A stretch of 64,000 nt of DNA, from NCBI GenBank assembly GCA_041905595.1, contig JAYRKT010000009.1:62001-126000 (forward strand). Reading direction: 5' to 3'. Every line of letters begins with the position of its first letter. The stretch's first letter is position 1. This document shows positions 33,725 to 42,087 of the stretch, piece after piece. The notes under the pieces were generated by a model. That model saw nothing but the letters and a program-made list of their open reading frames with translations. It was not told where the DNA came from and ran no database searches. The translations under genes were made by a program, and so were the position numbers. This DNA is from Aliitabrizicola sp041905595 (lineage in GTDB: Bacteria; Pseudomonadota; Alphaproteobacteria; Rhodobacterales; Rhodobacteraceae).

Positions 33725-34615
33725 ATGATCCTGACGGTGCTTGGAGCCGCCGCGGGCGGCGGGGTGCCGCAATGGAACTGCGGGTGCCGGAACTGCGCCG
33801 ATGCCCGCAGGGGCAAGCTGCCACGGATGACGCAATCATCCGTGGCCGTTTCTTTGGACAGACGGGACTGGGTGGTGCTGAACGCCTCGCCCGACATCCG
33901 AGCCCAGATCGAGGCCACGCCGGCGCTGGCGCCGTTAGGGCTGCGCGGCAGCCCGATCCGCGCGGTGGTCGTAACCAATGCGGATGTCGATCACATTGCC
34001 GGCCTTCTGTCCCTGCGCGAGGGGACCGCGTTCGATCTGTGGGCCAGCGCCGAGACCCATGGGGTGCTGGGCGGGAATGGCGTTTTCGGGGTCATGGCGG
34101 AGGGACTCGTGATGCGTCGCGAAATGACGTTGGACCGTGTCTTCAGCCCGCTGCCAGGCTTGGCAGTGACACCCTTTGCCGTCCCCGGCAAAGTCGCGCT
34201 GTTCCTCGAGCACGATCATGGCGAAGGGCACCGTCTGGGCGGACAGACGGTCGGGCTGGAAATTACCGCGGGCGAGAGACGCGTTTACTACATCCCTGGA
34301 TGCGCCGAGGTGCCGGACTGGCTTCTTGCGCGGATCGAGGGGGCCGATCTGCTCCTGTTCGACGGGACGGTCTTTGCCGATGACGAACTGGCCGCGGCCG
34401 GGGTCGGCACCAAGACTGGCAGCCGGATGGGGCATATCGCGATCGGCGGCGCCAGCGGGTCGCTTGCCCGCTTCGCCAAGACCGGACTGGGACGCAAAAT
34501 GCTGATCCACATCAACAATACCAACCCGGTCCTGCGGCCCGACAGCCCCGAGCGGGCGGAAGTCTCCGCGGCGGGATGGGAGGTCGCACAAGACGGAATG
34601 CAGGTGGTGCCATGA
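33725..34615 (+). CDS. pqqB: PqqB, metallo-beta-lactamase-fold PQQ biosynthesis protein
   Basis: A 296-residue PqqB with the diagnostic N-terminus MILTVLGAAAGGGVPQWNCGCRNC and zinc-binding cysteines at CGCRNC. TNADVDHIAGLLSLREG (the degenerate MBL motif) follows, then LLFDGTVFADDE and GRKMLIHINNTNP. It is proposed to hydroxylate the tyrosine of the excised Glu-Tyr dipeptide. The stop overlaps the pqqC start (ATGA). Confidence 0.96.
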   Translation: MILTVLGAAAGGGVPQWNCGCRNCADARRGKLPRMTQSSVAVSLDRRDWVVLNASPDIRAQIEATPALAPLGLRGSPIRAVVVTNADVDHIAGLLSLREGTAFDLWASAETHGVLGGNGVFGVMAEGLVMRREMTLDRVFSPLPGLAVTPFAVPGKVALFLEHDHGEGHRLGGQTVGLEITAGERRVYYIPGCAEVPDWLLARIEGADLLLFDGTVFADDELAAAGVGTKTGSRMGHIAIGGASGSLARFAKTGLGRKMLIHINNTNPVLRPDSPERAEVSAAGWEVAQDGMQVVP

Positions 34616-35355
34616 CTGAAATGACAAAGCCCATGACTGATTTCGAAGCCCGGCTGCGCCGCATCGGCGACGAGCGGTATCACGACAAGCACCCGTTCCA
34701 CCGGATGCTCCATGGCGGCGGGGCAACGCAGGACCAGGTGCGCGCCTGGGTGGTCAACCGCTGGTATTACCAAAGCCGCATCCCGATGAAGGACGCGGCC
34801 TTCATGAGCCGGGTCGAAGACCCTGATCTGCGCCGGGCCTGGCGCAGCCGGATCGAGGATCACGACGGGAGTTCGGAGGGCGGCGGCGGCATCCGCCGCT
34901 GGCTGAAGCTGGCCGAGGCTGTGGGACTTGACCCCGACTATGTCGCCTCCGGCGTCGGCGTGATGCCCGCCACGCGGTTCGCGGTCGATGCCTATGTCCA
35001 TTACGTGCGCGAGCGTCCGCTCCTGCAGGCTGTCGCCTCGTCCCTGACCGAGCTTTTCGCGCCCAAGATCCATGCCGAGCGAATTGCTGGTCTGCTCGAG
35101 CACTACGACTTCGCCACGCCCGAAACGATGGCCTATTTCCGCCACCGCCTGACCGAGGCACCCAAGGACGTGGCCTTTGGCCTGCAATGGGTGATCGACC
35201 ATGCCGTGACGCCGGCGGATCAGGATGCGGCGGCGGCGGCGCTGATCTTCAAGACCGATGTCCTCTGGGCGCAGCTTGACGCGCTGTGGAACGGCTATGT
35301 CGAGCCGGGTCGCATTCCGCCCGGCGCCTGGCGACCGGGCGAGGGACTGCTGTGA
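34612..35355 (+). CDS. pqqC: PqqC, pyrroloquinoline-quinone synthase
   Basis: A 247-residue cofactor-free oxidase of the haem-oxygenase-like fold that performs the last ring closure and eight-electron oxidation to PQQ. Conserved segments include RRIGDERYHDKHPFH, VRAWVVNRWYYQSRIPMKDAA and EHYDFATPETMAYFRHRL. The ATG at 34612 overlaps the pqqB stop; an in-frame upstream ATG would lie inside pqqB. It overlaps the GTG of pqqD. Confidence 0.96.
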   Translation: MTEMTKPMTDFEARLRRIGDERYHDKHPFHRMLHGGGATQDQVRAWVVNRWYYQSRIPMKDAAFMSRVEDPDLRRAWRSRIEDHDGSSEGGGGIRRWLKLAEAVGLDPDYVASGVGVMPATRFAVDAYVHYVRERPLLQAVASSLTELFAPKIHAERIAGLLEHYDFATPETMAYFRHRLTEAPKDVAFGLQWVIDHAVTPADQDAAAAALIFKTDVLWAQLDALWNGYVEPGRIPPGAWRPGEGLL

Positions 35356-35615
35356 TCCCGGTGCTGCCGCGCGGGGTGCGGCTGCACTGGGATGGCGTGC
35401 GCGCCGCCCACGTGCTGCTGGCCCCCGAGCGGACGCTGATGCTGGACGAGATCGGTCATGCGATCCTGTCGCGAGTGGACGGCGTCACCCCGCTTTCGGA
35501 GCTCGCCGCCGGGCTGGCTGCGGACTTCGATGCCCCGATCGCAGAGGTCGAGCCGGACGTCGCCGACTTCCTTCAGGGTCTGGCGAAGGAAAGGCTGGTG
35601 GACCTGAATGGCTGA
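35352..35615 (+). CDS. pqqD: PqqD, PqqA-peptide chaperone (RiPP recognition element)
   Basis: An 87-residue RRE protein that presents PqqA to the radical SAM enzyme PqqE. The likely start is the GTG at 35352, which overlaps the pqqC stop (GTGA) and gives IPVLPRGVRLHWD as the first strand. The family segments LAPERTLMLDEIGHAILSRVDGVTPLSELA and a C-terminal FLQGLAKERLVDL follow. The 3' end overlaps pqqE by 8 nt. Confidence 0.95.
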   Translation: MIPVLPRGVRLHWDGVRAAHVLLAPERTLMLDEIGHAILSRVDGVTPLSELAAGLAADFDAPIAEVEPDVADFLQGLAKERLVDLNG

Positions 35616-36711
35616 CGGTGCACGCCTGATCCCCCCGCCAATCGCGATGCTGGCCGAGCTGACGCATCGCTGTCCGCTGTCCTGCCCCTATTGCTCGAAC
35701 CCGGTGGACCTTGCCCGGCGCGAGGCCGAGTTGTCGACGGAGGAGTGGGCAGACGCGTTCCGGCAGGCGGCCACGCTCGGGGTGCTTCAGGTGCATCTGT
35801 CGGGCGGCGAGCCAGCGTCGCGCCGTGACTTGGCGCAGATCGTCGCGGCGGCGCGGGAGGCGGGGCTTTACGTCAACCTCATCACCTCGGGCATCGGGTT
35901 GACCGAGGAGCGGCTGACCGAGATCGTGGCGGCGGGCGTGGACCATGTCCAGCTGTCGGTGCAGGGGACCCGGTCCGAGACGGCGGATCGCGTCGGTGGC
36001 TATCGAGGCGGCTTTGCGAAGAAGATGGAGATCGCCGAAGCCATCGCGCAGGCGGGCGTGGCGCTTACGCTGAATGCCGTCATGCACCGCCACAACCTTG
36101 GCGAACTTCCCGAGGTCTTCGACCTTGCCGAGCGGCTGGGTGCGCGCCGGGTCGAGATTGCCTGTGTGCAGTTCCAGGGCTGGGCGCTGGAGAACCGCGC
36201 CGTCCTGCAACCGACCCGCGCTCAGGTGGACGAGGCCAAGCGGCTGGTGGCCGAGGCGCGGGCGGCACGGGCGGGCAAGCTGGTGATCGACTTCGTGCCG
36301 CCCGACTATTACGCCGACCTGCCCAAGGCCTGCATGGGCGGCTGGGGGTCGACCGGGTTCAACATTGCACCCGACGGCGCAGTGCTGCCCTGCCACGCGG
36401 CGCAAACCATTCCCGGTATGCGCTTTGCCAATGTCCGCGACCTGACGCTGGAAGAGATCTGGTATTGCGGTCCTGCCTTTGCCGCCTTCCGCGGCACCGA
36501 CTGGATGCCCGAGCCCTGCCGGTCCTGCGACCGACGCGAGATCGATTTTGGCGGCTGCCGCTGCCAGGCGCTCGCCGTGCTGGGCGATGCCTCCGCCCCC
36601 GACCCGGTCTGCCGCAAGACCGAAGGTCGCGCGCGGCTGGACGAGCTGCTTCGCGCCGAAGGAAATGCCCCGGATCTGGAGGCTGCACGCTGGCGGCGGA
36701 TCGGCGGTTAG
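35608..36711 (+). CDS. pqqE: PqqE, radical SAM PqqA cross-linking enzyme
   Basis: A 367-residue radical SAM/SPASM enzyme. The SAM cluster motif is Cys22-x3-Cys26-x2-Cys29 (CPLSCPYC). A GGEPASRRDL segment follows, and a C-terminal SPASM region has CMGGWGSTGF, CHAAQTI and CRSCDRREIDFGGCRC for auxiliary clusters. It forms the carbon-carbon bond between Glu16 and Tyr20 of PqqA. Last gene of pqqABCDE; no pqqF/pqqG protease is in the window. Confidence 0.96.
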   Translation: MADGARLIPPPIAMLAELTHRCPLSCPYCSNPVDLARREAELSTEEWADAFRQAATLGVLQVHLSGGEPASRRDLAQIVAAAREAGLYVNLITSGIGLTEERLTEIVAAGVDHVQLSVQGTRSETADRVGGYRGGFAKKMEIAEAIAQAGVALTLNAVMHRHNLGELPEVFDLAERLGARRVEIACVQFQGWALENRAVLQPTRAQVDEAKRLVAEARAARAGKLVIDFVPPDYYADLPKACMGGWGSTGFNIAPDGAVLPCHAAQTIPGMRFANVRDLTLEEIWYCGPAFAAFRGTDWMPEPCRSCDRREIDFGGCRCQALAVLGDASAPDPVCRKTEGRARLDELLRAEGNAPDLEAARWRRIGG

Positions 36712-36752
36712 CAACGGCTATTCCGGCCCGAAATGGACGTCCGAAGCCAAAA

Positions 36753-36815
36753 CTACGACCATAAAGTCCCCGAATCTACGACCATAAGCCCGGTTTTGGT
36801 TGACCTAGGTCAAAC
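36753..36815. promoter_or_regulatory. Triple island sites upstream of cytochrome c
   Basis: Two direct copies of CTACGACCATAA (36753-36764 and 36776-36787) precede a perfect palindrome TTGACCTAGGTCAAA (36800-36814; core 36802-36811, site E). The GACC elements start at 36757, 36780 and 36802, i.e. 23 and 22 bp apart, so they fall on one DNA face. Site E is centred 66.5 nt before the cytochrome ATG. The array looks like cooperative binding of a dimeric activator. Confidence 0.55.
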
Positions 36816-36872
36816 TCTGCTGCGCGCGCGAAGTGGAAAATTGTGGCACCTCAAATGCAAAGGACAGCAGCC

Positions 36873-37283
36873 ATGAAATCCAGACCCGCCCTTGGCCCCC
36901 TCGCGCTTGGCGCGCTTCTGGCCCTCGCCCCGCTTTCGGCGCCCGTCCATGCGGAGGACCACTCGTTCGGCCAGATCAAGATCGACGCCGGCAAGGAACT
37001 GTTCGACGCCGATTGCCGCCGCTGCCATTCGACCGATGCCGACAAGTCGAGTTACGGTCCTCTGCTGGAAGGTGTGGTCGGCCGCAAGGCGGGCAGCTTC
37101 AAGGGCTATCCCTATTCCCCCGCACTGAAGAACGCCAACATCGTCTGGACGACGGGCGGGATCAAGGCATGGATGGAGGACAATGACGGCCTGGTCCCCG
37201 GCACCAAGATGCGCCATGTCGGCATCACCGATCCGACGGTTCAGGACTTCATCATCGCCTACCTGAAGTCGATTTCGGGCTGA
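36873..37283 (+). CDS. Class I cytochrome c (c2/c550-like)
   Basis: A 136-residue exported monohaem cytochrome: signal peptide 1-27, haem site Cys48-Arg-Arg-Cys51-His52, a GPLLEGVVGRKAGSFKGYPYSPALK block and the axial Met in VPGTKMRHVG. This is the mitochondrial-type soluble cytochrome that shuttles electrons to oxidase. It probably continues the chain from the PedF-like cytochrome. AGGA precedes the ATG at 36873; an ATG six codons earlier has no ribosome site. The upstream triple site suggests co-regulation with xoxF. Confidence 0.92.
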   Translation: MKSRPALGPLALGALLALAPLSAPVHAEDHSFGQIKIDAGKELFDADCRRCHSTDADKSSYGPLLEGVVGRKAGSFKGYPYSPALKNANIVWTTGGIKAWMEDNDGLVPGTKMRHVGITDPTVQDFIIAYLKSISG

Positions 37284-37319
37284 CAAGAGCCCCAGCCGCT
37301 CGGCGCAAAAGATCGTCCA

Positions 37320-37352
37320 GGCATCTCTTCCCGAGGATCAGGGAGAGATGCC
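37320..37352 (+). terminator. Hairpin after the cytochrome c gene
   Basis: GGCATCTCTTCCC and GGGAGAGATGCC form a stem of about 12 bp with one bulge around a GAGGATCA loop, 37 nt past the stop codon. No T-run follows, so termination would be weak or factor-assisted. Confidence 0.45.
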
Positions 37353-37506
37353 GTAGTCCGGGCGAGCTTCCGGGGCGACAAATTCAAGCGAGTGGCCGCT
37401 GGCAAGCCGAAGGTCGACCAGCGACAGGCGGGGTCGCAGGACCGCGCGACGGCGCCGCGCCCGGCTGCTACCCACTTCGGGGTCACTCCCGCACGAGGCC
37501 CCTTAC

Positions 37507-38373
37507 GTGAAGCTCAAGCACCCCGAAAACGCCCTCCCCAAGGATGGGGAGGCTCGTCGCACGATCGCCCCGGTCATCTGCTATCCGGTCGACACGCTTC
37601 CCCCGGCGCCGATGGAGATCTATGCCCGCGCGCGCGCTTCCCTGACCACCGTGTCCGAGGCGACAGCGGCCCCGCGCGAGGCCGCGCATTTCCGCGTTCC
37701 CGCCGGCCATTTCTTCCGCATCCATTCGGTCGAAGGGCCGCAGGTCGGCGACCTGAACCTGTGGAATGCGCATGACCTGACCGAGCGTTTCTACTCGGGC
37801 AAGACGCGGGCGCTGCATGGCACGCATCTGACCACCGGCGACCGAATGTGGTCCTGCTTGCCCTTCCTGCGGCCGATCGCGACGATCACGCATGACACGC
37901 TCGACTGGTATGGCTTCGATGCCTTCGGCGGTTCGGTCCATGACGTGATCGGCACGCGCTGCGATCCCTATACGCACAACCTGCTGAGCCATGGCGGCCA
38001 GTATCATCATTGCTGCCATTCGAACCTGACCCGCACCCTTTCCGATGCGACGGGGCTTTCGCTGCGCGAAGCCGAGCCGCATGTGCATGACGTGCTGAAC
38101 GTCTTCATGTGCACCGGCTTCACCCGAGACACGGGGCAGTATTTCATGAAGGCAAGCCCCGTGCGGCCCGGCGACTATCTGGAGTTCTTCGCCGAGATCG
38201 ACCTTCTGGGGGCGCTGTCTGCCTGTCCGGGTGGCGATTGCTCGTCCGAGCATTCCTCGGACAGCGCCGCCTGCCATCCCCTGCGGGTCGAGATTCTGAA
38301 GCCGGCCGACGGTGCGTTGGCGGGCTGGCATTCCCCCTCTGTCAGCGGCTACGACCGCAGTCACGGGCGCTGA
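37507..38373 (+). CDS. DUF1989 (urea carboxylase-associated) family protein
   Basis: A 288-residue protein with the DUF1989 core: PAGHFFRIHSVEGPQVGDLNLWNA, an MWSCLPFLRPIATITHDTL segment and CDPYTHNLL, plus several conserved Cys/His that may bind a metal. Family members accompany urea carboxylase/amidolyase genes and have been linked to guanidine and amine metabolism; no such genes are seen here. The GTG start at 37507 is uncertain because no good ribosome site is visible; the next in-frame ATG is at 37612. It follows the cytochrome gene after 223 nt and may be independent. Confidence 0.8.
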   Translation: MKLKHPENALPKDGEARRTIAPVICYPVDTLPPAPMEIYARARASLTTVSEATAAPREAAHFRVPAGHFFRIHSVEGPQVGDLNLWNAHDLTERFYSGKTRALHGTHLTTGDRMWSCLPFLRPIATITHDTLDWYGFDAFGGSVHDVIGTRCDPYTHNLLSHGGQYHHCCHSNLTRTLSDATGLSLREAEPHVHDVLNVFMCTGFTRDTGQYFMKASPVRPGDYLEFFAEIDLLGALSACPGGDCSSEHSSDSAACHPLRVEILKPADGALAGWHSPSVSGYDRSHGR

Positions 38374-38437
38374 GAAGCCTGCGCGCTGCGCTCTAGCAGA
38401 GTGCGGCGGGTTCAGGTGCGGATGCCGTTTGCCGATT

Positions 38438-40984
38438 TCATTTCGCGTCGCGGTAGAACCATGCCTTCGTCAATTCCGTTGCAGCGATGTAGCCCCCGAC
38501 GATCAGCACCACGACAGTCAGGTCTGCCACCGATAGCGGGGCAAACCCGAACATGGCGCTGAGAGGGCCAAGATAGGGGATCGCGAAGGTTGCGGCCGAG
38601 ACTGTCAGCGTCGCGAACAGCAGGAGCCGGCTGGGTCGGCTTCGGTAGAAGGGTTTGCGTGTGCGCAGGACCAGCACGACGGCCAACTCGGTCAGAAGCG
38701 AGATGATGAACCACGACGTCTGGAACTCAGCCTCGCCCGCATGCCGGACATAGAGCAGGATGGCGAACGTGATCAGGTCGAAGACCGAACTGGTCAGGCC
38801 GAAGACCACCATGAATCGCTGGATGTCCCGGATGTTCCAGCGCTGCGGGGCCGAGATGCGCTCTGCATCGACATTGTCGCTGGAGATGGCGATCGACGGC
38901 AGATCGGACAGGAAGTTGTTGAGCAGGATCTGCTTGGCCGCAAGCGGCAGGAACGGCAGCATAGGCGTAATCAGCGCCATGCTGACCATGTTGCCAAAGT
39001 TCGCGCTGGTGGTGATGGAGATGTACTTCAAGGTATTGGCGAAGGTGCGCCGGCCATCCTCGACTCCCCGGCGCAGCACGTCCAGATCGCGGCTCAGAAG
39101 AATGATGTCGGCGCTTTCCCGGGCGACATCGACAGCTTCCGCCACCGAGATGCCGACATCGGCGGCATGGAGCGCAGGCGCATCGTTGATCCCGTCGCCG
39201 AGATAACCGACCGAGTTTCCCGTGCGTTGCAGCGCCCGCACGATGCGTTCCTTCTGCTGCGGGTCGATTTCCACGAAAAGGTCGGTCCGGGGGGCAAGAT
39301 GCCAGAGGGCCTCGTCCCGCATTGCGGCGATCTCTTCGCCGGTGAGGATCGAGGCTGCATCCAGACCCACCTGCTCGGCAAGATGTGCGGTCACATGCCG
39401 GTTGTCGCCGCTGATGACCTTGATCGCGATGCCCAGCTGCGAGAGATCGCGGATGGTCTGCCTCGCCTCGGGCTTGGGCGGATCCAGGAAGACGAGAAAG
39501 CCGCGGAACACCATCTCGCACTCGTCTGTTCGGTCGTAGTCAGCCTGAACGGGATGGCTGCGAGTGGCGAGGGCGAGGACGCGAAAGCCCTTCTCCCCCA
39601 TTGCCGTGAACTCTGCCTCGAGTCCGGCTCTCGCCGCGGCGTCCAGCGGCACCTCGCTTCCGTCACTGATCAGTCCGGTGCAGATCGAGAGCACCTCTTC
39701 GAAAGCACCTTTCGAGATGATCAGGTGCCGATCCGTTACCCCCTGTTCAGAGACGACGATGGTCAGACGCCGCCGCTCGAAGTCATAGGGAATCTCGTCG
39801 ATCTTGGTGACATCGTCGGCGTCGAGCCCGGCCCCCGCACCGGCGGCGACAATGGCCGCATCCAGCGGGTTCTCGATCCCGGTCTCGAGCGCGGCATTGA
39901 GGAAGGCCAGGCGACGCACCTCGGCCGACGGCTTGCCCCCGGCGTCCAGGACGTCCGTCAGGACAATCTGTCCTTCGGTCAGGGTCCCGGTCTTGTCGGT
40001 GCAAAGGACCGTCATGCTACCCAGGTTCTCGATGGCATCGAGACGCCTGACGATCACGCCGCGCCTGCTCATGGCTCGCGCGCCGGCCGACAGGGTGACG
40101 CTGATGATCGCGGGCAGAAGCTCCGGCGAAAGTCCGACCGCCAGCGCGACCGCAAAGAGCAGCGACTCCATTGGCGGTCGTTCCAGGCCAAGGTTCACGA
40201 TCATGACGAAGAAGACGATCAGGACCATCACCCGGATCAGGAGATAGCCAAACTGCCGGATGCCGCGCCCGAAATCGGTCTCGGGCGCCCGCATGCGCAG
40301 CCGCGAGGCTATCGCCCCGAATTCCGTCTGCCGGCCCGTGCGCGCGACAAGCACCCGGGCGGTTCCGCTTCGCACGGAAGCACCCAGGAAGACGCAATTC
40401 GTCCGCTCTGCCAATGGCGCATCGGCGGCGACGACACCCGGACGCTTTTCAACCGGAAAGGATTCGCCCGTCATGCTGGCTTCGCTGACCAGGAAATCCT
40501 GGGCCTCGATGATCCGGCCGTCCGCGGGAACGAGATTCCCGGCCGACAGAAGCACGATGTCGCCGGGCACGATCTGCGTCACCGGCAAGACCACTGAATC
40601 TCCATCGCGCAGAACCCGGGCCGTCAGGGCCAGGCGCTTCTTCAGCTCTGCTACTGCGTTGGAGGCACGGTACTCTTGCAGAAAGCCCAAGAGCGAGCTG
40701 CCGATCACAATCGCAAGGATTATTCCGGCGTCGACCCATTGCTGAAGGGCAAGCGAGATGACGGCAGCGAAGACAAGGATCAGGACCAGCGGGCTTTCGA
40801 ACTGCCCAAAGAGCAGAGAAAGGACCGTCAGGCCACGTTCATCGTCGACGCTGTTCGGCCCGCCCGCTTCCAACACCCGTTTCGCCGTCTTGGTGGCAAG
40901 GCCCTCGGGTCCGCTGCCCAACTTCGACGCCAGTTCTGTGGCCGGGTGGTCCCAGTAACTGGCCTCCTGCGCCGGTCTGGTCAT
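38438..40984 (-). CDS. mgtA: Magnesium-transporting P-type ATPase (MgtA/MgtB type)
   Basis: An 848-residue P3B-type ATPase. The phosphorylation motif DKTGTLT, the TGES actuator loop (ASMTGESFPVEK), the hinge GDGINDAPAL and the type-specific membrane segment VGLSPELLPAI are all intact, with about ten membrane helices. Members import Mg2+ with the gradient. The ATG at 40984 follows GAGGAA and matches the usual short N-terminus; a start 18 codons upstream lacks support. It is a single gene with no MgtC or leader-peptide riboswitch recognised. It is transcribed in the same direction as the upstream LysR gene, 147 nt away. Confidence 0.92.
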   Translation of the reverse strand: MTRPAQEASYWDHPATELASKLGSGPEGLATKTAKRVLEAGGPNSVDDERGLTVLSLLFGQFESPLVLILVFAAVISLALQQWVDAGIILAIVIGSSLLGFLQEYRASNAVAELKKRLALTARVLRDGDSVVLPVTQIVPGDIVLLSAGNLVPADGRIIEAQDFLVSEASMTGESFPVEKRPGVVAADAPLAERTNCVFLGASVRSGTARVLVARTGRQTEFGAIASRLRMRAPETDFGRGIRQFGYLLIRVMVLIVFFVMIVNLGLERPPMESLLFAVALAVGLSPELLPAIISVTLSAGARAMSRRGVIVRRLDAIENLGSMTVLCTDKTGTLTEGQIVLTDVLDAGGKPSAEVRRLAFLNAALETGIENPLDAAIVAAGAGAGLDADDVTKIDEIPYDFERRRLTIVVSEQGVTDRHLIISKGAFEEVLSICTGLISDGSEVPLDAAARAGLEAEFTAMGEKGFRVLALATRSHPVQADYDRTDECEMVFRGFLVFLDPPKPEARQTIRDLSQLGIAIKVISGDNRHVTAHLAEQVGLDAASILTGEEIAAMRDEALWHLAPRTDLFVEIDPQQKERIVRALQRTGNSVGYLGDGINDAPALHAADVGISVAEAVDVARESADIILLSRDLDVLRRGVEDGRRTFANTLKYISITTSANFGNMVSMALITPMLPFLPLAAKQILLNNFLSDLPSIAISSDNVDAERISAPQRWNIRDIQRFMVVFGLTSSVFDLITFAILLYVRHAGEAEFQTSWFIISLLTELAVVLVLRTRKPFYRSRPSRLLLFATLTVSAATFAIPYLGPLSAMFGFAPLSVADLTVVVLIVGGYIAATELTKAWFYRDAK

Positions 40985-41131
40985 CGGATTCCTCTGCATT
41001 CGACACGGTCCGGACTTAGGAATCCCCGATGTCCACACAGACCATCGTGCAGCTTCCTCGCGCCGAGACTACAGCGGATTTGCGGGATGTGGCTTGATCG
41101 GAGTCATGGCCCTGCTCGATCATCCCTGCGG

Positions 41132-42013
41132 TCAGGAACCGGAAGCAAGCGGGCGCGCCCGGGCAATCTGGAAGAAGGCGGCGACCAGTTTGGCCCCGCG
41201 CCGCTCGGCCAGCGCCACCAGCGCCTCGTCCATGCGCATCTCCTCGCCCCCTTCAAGCCGCAGGGGGACAAGGCGCGGATCCTCACCCATCTCCGCCGCC
41301 GAGACGAAACCCACGCCTGCGCCAGAAGCGACGATCTCCCGCACCGCCTCACGCCCTTCCGCCTCGACCGCCGGGCGGAGAAGGAATCCGGCCCGCAACG
41401 CCGCCTCTTCCAGCTTGAGCCGGGTCTTCGATCCGCGCTCGCGCAGGACCAGCGGCCAGTCGGCCAGTGCTGCAAGTGGCAAGGTGTCGCGCGCGGCGAG
41501 TGGATGGCTGCGCGCGACGAAGGCGACAATCGGAGAGGCCGAAAGGCGCATTACGTCGAATTCCGCCTGCTCAGGTACTTCACCAAGAATGCCAAGGTCG
41601 GCCTCGTAGCGGCGCAGACGCTCCAGCACCGTTTCAGAGTTGCCTGCCGTCACCGTGACCTGCACGCCGGGATAGAGTTCGCGGAAGGTGGCGAGCGTAC
41701 CAAGAAGGTGGTGGGCGCTGTCGGCAACGATGCGCAGATGACCCGACCGCAGGGCGCGGTTCTCGGTCAGGAATTCCAGCGCCTGCGCCTCGCTGTCGAA
41801 AAGCCGGCGGGTGATGGCGAGAAGCCTTTCGCCAGCCTCGGTCAGCGTGACCTGCCGGTGATGGCGATTGAAGAGAAGGATGTCATATTCTTCTTCTAGC
41901 TTTCTCACCTGATCAGAGATCGCCGGCTGGGTCAGATGAAGGTCTTCGGCAGCCCGGGAAAACCCGCCGCAGACCGCGACGTGATGGAAGGCGCGCAACT
42001 GGACATGACGCAT
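41132..42013 (-). CDS. LysR-family regulator of the phosphonate operon (PhnR-like)
   Basis: A 293-residue LysR regulator with an N-terminal winged HTH (MRHVQLRAFHHVAVCGGFSRAAEDLHLTQPAISDQVRKLE) and a substrate-binding domain of the CysB/CbbR type. It is divergent from phnW with 74 nt between start codons, the usual layout for control of the adjacent operon. LysR regulators of phnWAY respond to 2-aminoethylphosphonate degradation intermediates in other bacteria. Assignment by context. Confidence 0.9.
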   Translation of the reverse strand: MRHVQLRAFHHVAVCGGFSRAAEDLHLTQPAISDQVRKLEEEYDILLFNRHHRQVTLTEAGERLLAITRRLFDSEAQALEFLTENRALRSGHLRIVADSAHHLLGTLATFRELYPGVQVTVTAGNSETVLERLRRYEADLGILGEVPEQAEFDVMRLSASPIVAFVARSHPLAARDTLPLAALADWPLVLRERGSKTRLKLEEAALRAGFLLRPAVEAEGREAVREIVASGAGVGFVSAAEMGEDPRLVPLRLEGGEEMRMDEALVALAERRGAKLVAAFFQIARARPLASGS

Positions 42014-42026
42014 GACGACTGCCTGA

Positions 42027-42043
42027 CATAAGCCTAGTTTATG
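42027..42043. promoter_or_regulatory. Candidate LysR box between the regulator and phnW
   Basis: CATAAGCCTAGTTTATG is an inverted repeat (CATAA/TTATG around 7 nt) that contains the T-N11-A pattern typical of LysR sites (T42029-A42041). It lies 13 nt before the regulator start and 44 nt before phnW, in the only AT-rich stretch of this region. Confidence 0.5.
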
Positions 42044-42087
42044 ATTTGATCTGAAATAACGATTTCACAGATGGAAGGAAACCTGAA

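Noticed and set aside
40985..41131. Mg2+ riboswitch or leader peptide before mgtA
   Set aside because: The short upstream sequence shows neither an M-box-like conserved core nor a proline-rich leader frame that I can recognise.
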